Positions 43,520 to 50,205 of a DNA stretch of 64,000 nt are shown piece by piece. Each line of letters opens with the position of its first letter. The first letter of the stretch is position 1. Location of the stretch: positions 186,001 to 250,000 of the forward strand of contig JADJTY010000005.1 in the NCBI GenBank assembly GCA_016710935.1, given 5' to 3'. Source of the stretch: Chitinophagaceae bacterium. Lineage in GTDB: Bacteria > Bacteroidota > Bacteroidia > Chitinophagales > Chitinophagaceae. The translations under genes and the position numbers were made by a program. The notes beneath the pieces were generated by a model that worked only from the letters and a program-made list of their open reading frames with translations, was not told where the DNA came from and did not search any database.

Positions 43520-44056
43520 ATGCGGATAAATTCATTGGCGGTTTTTTGCGGCTCTAAAAGTGGCAATAACCCATTGTATGAGGCAGAAGCAATAGCATTA
43601 GGACATTTGCTGGGCTCAAAAAAAATCACCTTGATTTATGGTGGTGGAAACAAAGGTATTATGGGTGCCGTATCCAATGCGGTGTTGGAAAAAGCTGGAA
43701 AAGTGGTGGGTGTCATTCCTGAAATTTTGAAAGACAGGGAGCATCACCATGCAGGCATAACTGAACTGATCATCGTTGATGATATGCATACCCGCAAAAA
43801 AATTTTGTACGAAAAATGTAATGCCGCCATCATATTACCCGGCGGCTTCGGCACTATGGACGAATTTTTTGAAATGCTTACCTGGAATCAGCTTAGCATT
43901 CATGATAAAAAAATATTTATCCTGAACACAGCCGGCTTTTATGATCATTTATTAACCTTTGCAAAAACCATGCAGGAGGAAGGTTTTTTGTACGACAACA
44001 TAGAAGACAAACTGGTTGTGATTAACCATGCAGATGAAATTTTAGCATACCTGTGA
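43520..44056 (+). CDS. LOG-family protein (TIGR00730 Rossmann fold)
   Basis: 178 aa with the two LOG signatures: NPLYEAEAIALGHLL...GGGNKGIMGAV and the phosphoribohydrolase motif PGGFGTMDEFFEMLTWNQL. LOG enzymes hydrolyse nucleoside 5'-monophosphates (AMP or cytokinin ribotides) to base and ribose-5-phosphate. The bacterial role is usually nucleotide metabolism. A weak promoter (TTG at 43468, 18 bp, TGTCTTTG at 43489) precedes it. The stop at 44054-44056 lies 3 bp from the 150-bp palindromic element. Confidence 0.92.
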   Translation: MRINSLAVFCGSKSGNNPLYEAEAIALGHLLGSKKITLIYGGGNKGIMGAVSNAVLEKAGKVVGVIPEILKDREHHHAGITELIIVDDMHTRKKILYEKCNAAIILPGGFGTMDEFFEMLTWNQLSIHDKKIFILNTAGFYDHLLTFAKTMQEEGFLYDNIEDKLVVINHADEILAYL

Positions 44057-44059
44057 TAT

Positions 44060-44209
44060 TATACCAATTAAACATTAAATCTATCCTAATAAAAGCTGTC
44101 AGGTTGAGCTTGTCGAAACCGGGGCCATTTGGAAAAGAGCCTCTTTTAATTGTGAACCCGCCTTCGACAAGCTCAGGCTGACAGTATAATTTTAATGTCT
44201 AATTGGTAT
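44060..44209. repeat. 150-bp imperfect palindromic element between convergent stops
   Basis: Outer arms of 19 bp (44060-44078 and 44191-44209) match at 18 positions (ATACCAATTAAACATTAAA and its complement). Inner arms of 22 bp (44095-44116 and 44163-44184, containing GAGCTTGTCGAA) match at 20. A small AAAAGAG-CCT-CTTTT stem is at the centre. The last base is part of the minus-strand TAA stop at 44209-44211. No gene inside. Confidence 0.85.
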
Positions 44210-44832
44210 TAATCCCGCTCGTACCTGCCCTGAAACAAGGCGATATTATATCCCGCCCTTATAACAGGTAAAGCTCTTCGCAATTCATCAACATAAGGTG
44301 AGTTCGGGGACTTTGAAACATCCCACATAACAGAAAAATAATAGAAACTGCTGCCTACTCCTTCGCGGCCGCCGGCATAACCACCACCCACCAGCAAACT
44401 GCTCGCATTCAGGTTTTCGCGAAATGGAGCGTAATTAATACTGTTTTTGGCCGGTATGTACCGGTAATTAATTAAGTTAAATTCGTATTGGGCCTGGGCA
44501 AATATAAATCTGAATGGGAAGATCCTTACAAAAGCACCCGGCCCATAAATGGTTTGCCTGATCTTATCTCCGTATTCATTATAATCTCTTACAGAAGTAT
44601 AACTTACATTGGCAGAAAAAGCAACATCCAGGTATTTATTTAAACTATAACCCACATAGGGGCTGATACCTAATACAGTGCTTGAATTGGAAAAACCCAG
44701 GTTCACATTTCCACCAACAAACATATTTTCTTTTTTAAACCCTCCTTTTTTTTCATCACTTCTCTCTTCATCCTGGGCCTTAACGCTGATAAAACTGCTG
44801 ATCAATGCTAAAACAATTACAATTTTTTTCAT
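44209..44832 (-). CDS. Outer-membrane beta-barrel protein, function unknown
   Basis: 207 aa with a signal peptide (MKKIVIVLALISSFISVKAQ) and a charged linker (DEERSDEKKGG). The rest alternates amphipathic strands with Tyr/Phe/Gly: MFVGGNVNLGFSN, GISPYVGYSLNKYLDVAFSANVSY, GPGAFVRIFPFRFIFAQAQYEF, SSLLVGGGYAGG. It fits an 8-stranded barrel of the OmpA/PorT type. The C-terminus ends RYERD, not aromatic. Its stop codon overlaps the palindromic element. A separate function cannot be assigned. Confidence 0.78.
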   Translation of the reverse strand: MKKIVIVLALISSFISVKAQDEERSDEKKGGFKKENMFVGGNVNLGFSNSSTVLGISPYVGYSLNKYLDVAFSANVSYTSVRDYNEYGDKIRQTIYGPGAFVRIFPFRFIFAQAQYEFNLINYRYIPAKNSINYAPFRENLNASSLLVGGGYAGGREGVGSSFYYFSVMWDVSKSPNSPYVDELRRALPVIRAGYNIALFQGRYERD

Positions 44833-44892
44833 GTGTACTTTTTTATTTTTAATGTCATGTTGTATATGTTCAGGCGCCGCCAGGATATCTTG

Positions 44893-46314
44893 TTATGCGA
44901 TGTCGAAAATTTTACCGCTGTTTAAAATATTATTCGGGTCAAATACTTTTTTTATTCCGCTCATCAACTGCAAACCGGCTTTATCAAAAACAATATCCAT
45001 GTATGGTTTCTGTATCAGGCCAATTCCATGCTCCCCACTGATGGTGCCACCCAATGATTTTACCAGTTTGAACAATGCCTGCAATGCCGGTATCACATCG
45101 GGGTTATTTAAACTGTAGATACTGCCCGGCTTTTTGATCCGGATGTGCAGGTTGCCATCACCGGCATGACCATAACAAACCACTTCAAAATCATATTCTT
45201 TTCCCAATGCCTTAACGCCACTAATCAAAGCCGGCAGTTCTGCCCGGGGTACTACGGTATCTTCTTCAATGGTATAGCCATCTATTTTTACCGCTTCCGC
45301 TACCCTTCTTCTCAACTTCCACAGTTCAGCTTTCTGTTGTGCATCATCGGCAAAAAAAGCATCCCCGCAATCATATTGCACAAGCAAATCTGCTATGGCT
45401 TCCATTTCGCTCATTAAAGTTTCCGGATGGTTACCATCCACTTCAATTATTAAATGCGCTTCCATATCATCGGTAACAGGCACTACGGTGCTATCAACAA
45501 ATTTGCTTACAATTTTCAACGCATTTATTTCAACCAATTCCATTGCACTGGGCGTAAAGCCTGCACGAAAAATGGCACTCACTGAGGCTCCTGCATTTTC
45601 CAGAGAATTAAAAGGCACCAGCATCAGCAGATCATACTTTGGATGTGGCAGCAGTTTTAAAACGATCTTTGTAACAATGGCTAAAGTTCCTTCACTGCCC
45701 ACAATTAATTGTGTTAAATTATACCCGGTAGAATTTTTTAACACATTGGCACCGGTCCACATAATTTCGCCGGTAGGCAACACAATTTGCAGGTTCAAAA
45801 CATAATCTTTTACTACACCATATTTTACGGCTTTGGGGCCGCCACTGTTTTCAGCGATATTGCCGCCAATAAAACAACTGCCCCTGCTGCTGGGGTCGGG
45901 CGGATAAAACAACCCTTTTTCTTTAACCGCATTTTGAAGTACTTCGGTAATAACACCCGGCTCGGTTGTTACCTGCAGGTTACGTTCATCAATTTCCAGG
46001 ATAGCATTCATTCTTTCCATAGAAAGTAAAACACCACCCAGGTGTGGCAAAGCCCCACCGCTTAAGCCGGTACCGGCTCCCCGTGGAGTAACGGGTATTT
46101 TGTGTTCATTACAAATCACCATGATCCGGCTGATCTCTTCTGCCGTACGGGGTTTAATTACTATATCCGGTAGAAAATGCAGGTTCTCTGTTTCGTCGTG
46201 TGCATAATTATTCAGGCTTTCCTCATCAACCAATACATAAGTTTCGCCGGCAATATTTTTAAACAGTTCAATAAGGCCTGTTGTAGTTTCCTTTACTTCC
46301 GCAGCAGTTTGCAT
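44893..46314 (-). CDS. glcD: FAD-linked oxidase (GlcD / D-lactate dehydrogenase-like)
   Basis: 473 aa VAO/PCMH flavoprotein. FAD-binding PVTPRGAGTGLSGGALPHLGG and FIGGNIAENSGGPKAVKYG; C-terminal FAD-oxidase domain with CYGHAGDGNLHIRI and GGTISGEHGIGLIQKPY, the His-containing motifs of GlcD and D-lactate dehydrogenases. Oxidises a D-2-hydroxy acid (glycolate, D-lactate or 2-hydroxyglutarate) in the cytoplasm or at the membrane. No glcE or glcF genes are near, so a single-subunit enzyme is more likely than the glycolate oxidase complex. Confidence 0.9.
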   Translation of the reverse strand: MQTAAEVKETTTGLIELFKNIAGETYVLVDEESLNNYAHDETENLHFLPDIVIKPRTAEEISRIMVICNEHKIPVTPRGAGTGLSGGALPHLGGVLLSMERMNAILEIDERNLQVTTEPGVITEVLQNAVKEKGLFYPPDPSSRGSCFIGGNIAENSGGPKAVKYGVVKDYVLNLQIVLPTGEIMWTGANVLKNSTGYNLTQLIVGSEGTLAIVTKIVLKLLPHPKYDLLMLVPFNSLENAGASVSAIFRAGFTPSAMELVEINALKIVSKFVDSTVVPVTDDMEAHLIIEVDGNHPETLMSEMEAIADLLVQYDCGDAFFADDAQQKAELWKLRRRVAEAVKIDGYTIEEDTVVPRAELPALISGVKALGKEYDFEVVCYGHAGDGNLHIRIKKPGSIYSLNNPDVIPALQALFKLVKSLGGTISGEHGIGLIQKPYMDIVFDKAGLQLMSGIKKVFDPNNILNSGKIFDIA

Positions 46315-46412
46315 GTAACATTATTTGTGTAAAAAATCGTATAAAATCGTGAGTTGATAAAATCATGTTCATTTTAAGAAATCCTGTAAAATTGTTAAAA
46401 TTTATTAACGGA

Positions 46413-46443
46413 TTGCAAATAAAGAAAGAGAAATCTACATTTG
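46413..46443 (+). promoter_or_regulatory. Bacteroidota-type promoter for the coiled-coil protein gene
   Basis: TTG at 46413-46415 and TACATTTG at 46436-46443, 20 bp apart, match the consensus fully. The start codon at 46492 is 49 bp downstream. Confidence 0.65.
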
Positions 46444-46491
46444 TTACGAATACATTCGTATTGATCTTCAAACCAAACTAAAAGTATAGCC

Positions 46492-47310
46492 ATGAAAAAA
46501 CTTCTTTTAAGCCACAAAAAAGCCGTCACCTGCACTTTAGCCATGCTGCTGATTGGTGGGCTCACCATGTCCTTTCTCAACTCTCCGCTCGGTTATGATA
46601 AATATACCGGGGATGATTTTGATTGCGAAGTTTACAGCGTAGATACCTTGCCAGGTAAAGAAGGCATTAAAATGAAAGATTTTGAAAAACTGCAGGCCGA
46701 ACTGGAAAAGATTTCCGGAGCCGTAGACGCTGAATTAAAAGGTATTGAGTTCTCAAAATTACAACAGGATGCCATATCGAAGGCAATGAAAGCAGTGGAT
46801 ATGGAAAAGATGATGAAAGATGTTGAACGCAGTTTAAAAAATATTGACCTGGACAAGATGATGGCCCATGTAAGTAATTCACTTAAAAATGCTGACCTGA
46901 ATTTTAAAAGCACAGAAATAGAAAAAGCTCTGGCTGAAGCCGGCAAAGAAATACAGAAAGCAAAAAGGGAGCTAAACGAGGTTGATAAAGAAGCTATAAA
47001 ACAGGAACTGGCCAAAGCAAAAAAAGAAATAGAAAAAAGCAAGCTGGAAATTGAAAGAATTGATATGGGTAGGATAATGGATGAAGCCCGTGCCGGTATT
47101 AACAAAGCAAAAGATGAATTAAAACTTACCAAAGAAATGTTTACTGAAATGGAAAAGGACGGGCTGATCAATGTAAAAGCAGGATGTACCATAGAATATA
47201 AAAACAAGGAGCTTTATATTGATGGTAAAAAACAGGATGAAAAGACAGCCGGTAAATACCGTAAATATTTCAGGCAGGATCATTTTAAGATGACGATCGG
47301 GAAAGAATAA
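46492..47310 (+). CDS. Membrane-anchored charged coiled-coil protein, unknown
   Basis: 272 aa. One N-terminal membrane helix (residues ~12-30, TCTLAMLLIGGLTMSFL) and then an almost fully helical extracytoplasmic part from ~60 to 230 rich in Lys, Glu and Asp. It contains repeated modules of about 16-20 residues with a common pattern: AVDMEKMMKDVERSL, NIDLDKMMAHVSNSL, EIEKALAEAGKEI, EAIKQELAKAKKEI, IDMGRIMDEARAGI. The last 40 residues look like a small beta-strand domain (CTIEYKNKELYIDGKKQ). It does not match a family I know. It has its own promoter and terminator. Confidence 0.7.
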   Translation: MKKLLLSHKKAVTCTLAMLLIGGLTMSFLNSPLGYDKYTGDDFDCEVYSVDTLPGKEGIKMKDFEKLQAELEKISGAVDAELKGIEFSKLQQDAISKAMKAVDMEKMMKDVERSLKNIDLDKMMAHVSNSLKNADLNFKSTEIEKALAEAGKEIQKAKRELNEVDKEAIKQELAKAKKEIEKSKLEIERIDMGRIMDEARAGINKAKDELKLTKEMFTEMEKDGLINVKAGCTIEYKNKELYIDGKKQDEKTAGKYRKYFRQDHFKMTIGKE

Positions 47311-47332
47311 AATGTATGCCATGAATAACTGA

Positions 47333-47361
47333 AAAAGCATCTGCCGCTGGTAGATGCTTTT
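47333..47361 (+). terminator. Intrinsic terminator after the coiled-coil gene
   Basis: AAAAGCATCT (47333-47342), 9-nt loop, AGATGCTTTT (47352-47361). Confidence 0.85.
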
Positions 47362-47367
47362 GCTTAT

Positions 47368-47428
47368 GAGGTGTCACCTTTTCTCGGCTACCCTATACAG
47401 GTAGTGACTTTATAAAAGGTGACACCTC
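47368..47428. repeat. Perfect 15-bp inverted repeat
   Basis: GAGGTGTCACCTTTT (47368-47382) and AAAAGGTGACACCTC (47414-47428), with a smaller CTACC...GGTAG pair inside. It lies between a terminator and the convergent PorP/SprF stop at 47482 and is probably another dispersed palindromic element. Its GGTGTC word also occurs in element C. Confidence 0.75.
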
Positions 47429-47481
47429 TTACAGGAATTTGAATGGTCTCCATCCTAATAGTTCAGGCAAAGTTGGTAAAC

Positions 47482-48522
47482 TTAAAACTTTGGACAGAGG
47501 GAGGCCCTGTCAACATTATCAGGATAAAATCCTTTTTTTATGATACTGAATTCGCTGGCACCGCGATAGCCATTGTATTTGCTAAGGGCAGATAGGGTAA
47601 CATCATAACTGAAGGTAAATTGTATTTTAGCAACTTCTAAACCGACCATGGGTACAATGGCATCACCCAAACGATAATAAACACCGGCAATAAGTTGTTG
47701 CTCTCCAAATTGGGAGAGGTTATAATTTGCGTTGATACCAAAAACCAGGTCGGTAGCCCTTGCCTGTGTTGAAAAGTAAGCATTGGGATTAACAATAACC
47801 CGGTCGTTTAATTTTAAAATGGCATTTACAAAACCGGTGTGCCGCATGGGTATGCGTCCGTTCACAGAATTGTCGCCAAAGAAAGTTTCTTTAGGCCTGT
47901 TAACGTGTTGTATGGAGTAACCTGCATTGACGTACACATTCTCATCGGGGAAATAAGCATAGTTCATTCCTACATGCATATCCATATAACTAACATAGTT
48001 ATTGGTAAAAACCACGCTGGTGGGCAATTTACTGTCGAAAAATTTTCCGTCAAACTGATCAGGAAATTTTAATTTGGATTCGTTTATATGTTTGTTTGCC
48101 CAACCGATATTAAACCCGGCAGAAAGCAAACTGCTTAATCCCAGCATTTGATGGTAGGCAACCGAGCCATATACTTTTGTACTGGTTAAACTGCCTGAAC
48201 CGGCTTTGTCGTTCATTATCATCCCACCTAACCCAAGCCATCCGTTCTCAAGCCTGTCTCTTAACACCTGGGCATCGCCAAAAGCACTTACTGTTTTATA
48301 GGGCACCGACATTACTGAGCTCCACTGGTTACGGTAATTGGCACCAATCCTGTAATCAGCATCTGGTATAAATCCCGTGTTGGCAGGATTGGTAACCAAT
48401 GGTGAATTGAAGAATTGTGAAAAATGCAGATCCTGGGCCTGTAAGCAGGCAATAGGTAATAAGCAATAGGCAATAAAAAGCACCCTGCGGATAACCAATG
48501 ATATTTTTATTTTTCTAAACAT
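47482..48522 (-). CDS. PorP/SprF-family type IX secretion membrane protein
   Basis: 346 aa from the ATG at 48522 (MFRKIKISLVIRR); a start at 48567 is not supported. Signal peptide ends near LQAQ; the mature part starts DLHFSQFFNSPLVTNPANTGFI, the signature of PorP/SprF, and continues with barrel strands (YRIGANYRNQW, MDMHVGMNYAYF, NYNLSQFGEQQLIAGVYYRLGD). These proteins anchor T9SS cargo at the surface and are often encoded next to a large cargo with a type B tail, which is what lies upstream (48.7-52.4 kb). The hydrophobic core of the signal peptide is encoded by a heptamer repeat. Confidence 0.92.
   Translation of the reverse strand: MFRKIKISLVIRRVLFIAYCLLPIACLQAQDLHFSQFFNSPLVTNPANTGFIPDADYRIGANYRNQWSSVMSVPYKTVSAFGDAQVLRDRLENGWLGLGGMIMNDKAGSGSLTSTKVYGSVAYHQMLGLSSLLSAGFNIGWANKHINESKLKFPDQFDGKFFDSKLPTSVVFTNNYVSYMDMHVGMNYAYFPDENVYVNAGYSIQHVNRPKETFFGDNSVNGRIPMRHTGFVNAILKLNDRVIVNPNAYFSTQARATDLVFGINANYNLSQFGEQQLIAGVYYRLGDAIVPMVGLEVAKIQFTFSYDVTLSALSKYNGYRGASEFSIIKKGFYPDNVDRASLCPKF
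48448..48475 (-). repeat. Heptamer tandem repeat inside the PorP/SprF signal peptide
   Basis: Four 7-bp units on the + strand: GGCAATA, GGTAATA, AGCAATA, GGCAATA. On the coding (minus) strand they encode the hydrophobic FIAYCLLPIACL-type core, so the signal peptide core is itself a repeat. Confidence 0.8.
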
Positions 48523-48689
48523 GCTGTTTTCTAATCTCCTAAGTTGTAAGTCATGATTTGGTCGCAAAAATCTTTCTAATTATCAATCAATTCTCAACAC
48601 AAAAATTAATTACCAATTTTTTATTATAAAAAACAAATCTTCGCTTCTATATTCTTCTTTACTTCCCACTTGGGGCGATTGAGGGGGCC

Positions 48690-50024
48690 TTATCGCAACA
48701 AACTAATATCCCCTGTTTTCCTCAATTTCTGGCCATCTGTAAATTCTACATCCAACGTATAAGTATACACATCCATAGCCTGCAATGCACCTTTGAATGT
48801 ACCATCCCAGCCCTGGTTTCTATCTGATGTTGCAAAAACAACCTGTCCCCAGCGGTTATATATTTTCCAGTTCATGGTACCAATACCAAAGCCCTTAACC
48901 TTTACAACAGCATTTTCGCCAAAACGCCCGGGGGTAAACGCATTAGGCACATCCAGCCCGGGTACAATAACTATGGGCACATCCAGCGTTAAACTATCCA
49001 CACAATTTGCAACATTATATGCATACAGGGTTGCCTGGAAGGTGCCGGTAGCATTGTATTGATGGGTGGGAGCAAAAGCGGTGGAGGTTTCCCCATCACC
49101 AAAATTCCATAAATACCTGTTTGCGCCAACAGACAGGTTGGTAAACCTGGTTAAAGCATTTGCCTGCGGCGGATTAGGTGTCCAGCTGAAATTTGCTGTT
49201 GGTATTGCATAAACAGTAATGGCAAAATAGGCCGAAGTATCCCGTTTATTACAGGTACTGGTATCAATGGCTATCAGCCGTACATTATAAGTACCGGTTG
49301 TGTTGTAAGTATAAGTTGGTTCAAAAGCAGTTGATGTATCTCCGTTACCAAACTCCCATATCCAGTCGGTACCGCCCTGCGAGAGGTTTTTAAATACAGC
49401 ATTATAGGGTACACAACCACGGTTGGGTGTAGAGAAGGCAGCCCTAACGTTAGGGCTTATTCGCAGTTGCTTAATAGCCGTATCCGGCGCATTACAGAAC
49501 GTGGTATCATCTACTATAAGGGTAACGGTGTAAGTTCCCACGGATGCATACGTATGATTTACTGGGCCAAATCCGGACCTTACTTTGGGCGTATTGTCTC
49601 CAAAATCCCAGATAAAACTCTGGCTGGTATAGTTAGGCACGGTAGCTACTGATTGATTGATGAACTGGTAGCGTAAACTGTTACAGGAATCCAATTTGAA
49701 AAAGGAGAAGTCGGCGTTGATATTGTTATTGCCAACCTTCACAGTAACAAAGGCAGTATCAGAAATATTACAGGTAGCAGAATCAATAGAAATAAGCATT
49801 AATGGAAAGCTGCCTGTTTGGTTATACGTATGAGAAACTGAATTATTTGGTGCATAAGTAGTATCTCTTATGGTAGTGCTGAAAGGATCGTTATAGATCC
49901 AGATATACATTTTGCCTCTGGCAAGGGTATCGGTAAACCGAACGGTAAGTGGCACACAACCAATGGTATCTACCACTCCGTTAATGGTTGCTTTTACACT
50001 GGCACCAATACCTGCAAAATTCAT
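48690..50024 (-). CDS. T9SS cargo protein, C-terminal part: PKD domains and gliding-motility CTD
   Basis: Three or four PKD domains, each with a W-x-F-G-D-G/N motif (FIWDFGDNTPKVRSG, WIWEFGNGDTSTAFEPTYTY, YLWNFGDGETSTAFAPTHQY), then a gliding-motility-type (T9SS type B) C-terminal domain: VPNAFTPGRFGENAVVKVKGFGI, WGQVVFATSDRNQGWDGTFKG, DVYTYTLDVEFTDGQ and a final Lys-rich strand. It is the natural continuation of the gene at 50206-52371. The 181 bp between reads through in a third frame that encodes an ordered peptide (QLFGSHFGQNG, GDHVDGGTSRFDANGVIYQ), so both parts are one ~1,228-aa gene broken by two single-base losses. Confidence 0.82.
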   Translation of the reverse strand: MNFAGIGASVKATINGVVDTIGCVPLTVRFTDTLARGKMYIWIYNDPFSTTIRDTTYAPNNSVSHTYNQTGSFPLMLISIDSATCNISDTAFVTVKVGNNNINADFSFFKLDSCNSLRYQFINQSVATVPNYTSQSFIWDFGDNTPKVRSGFGPVNHTYASVGTYTVTLIVDDTTFCNAPDTAIKQLRISPNVRAAFSTPNRGCVPYNAVFKNLSQGGTDWIWEFGNGDTSTAFEPTYTYNTTGTYNVRLIAIDTSTCNKRDTSAYFAITVYAIPTANFSWTPNPPQANALTRFTNLSVGANRYLWNFGDGETSTAFAPTHQYNATGTFQATLYAYNVANCVDSLTLDVPIVIVPGLDVPNAFTPGRFGENAVVKVKGFGIGTMNWKIYNRWGQVVFATSDRNQGWDGTFKGALQAMDVYTYTLDVEFTDGQKLRKTGDISLLR

Positions 50025-50205
50025 TTCTATTTTTGCAGCGGCCAGGTTGCAACCATCGCCATTTGGCGTTCTGTTAATACCTGACCATACCCCCCGGTTG
50101 TCGGGAACCTGTTAGACGGATTGGAAGGCGTGCCACAACTGCAAAATGCCTGGTATATAACTCCATTGGCATCAAAGCGGCTGGTACCACCATCCACATG
50201 ATCGC

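Noticed and set aside
42990..43529. 179-codon frame antisense to the sodium symporter
   Set aside because: Basic, cysteine-rich shadow of a well-conserved membrane protein.
44060..44209. Possible tRNA or riboswitch
   Set aside because: The fold is one long hairpin; no cloverleaf and no T-arm sequence.
46632..47207. 191-codon Ser/Phe/Ile-rich frame antisense to the coiled-coil gene
   Set aside because: Composition is the mirror of Lys/Glu-rich codons on the other strand; no features of its own.
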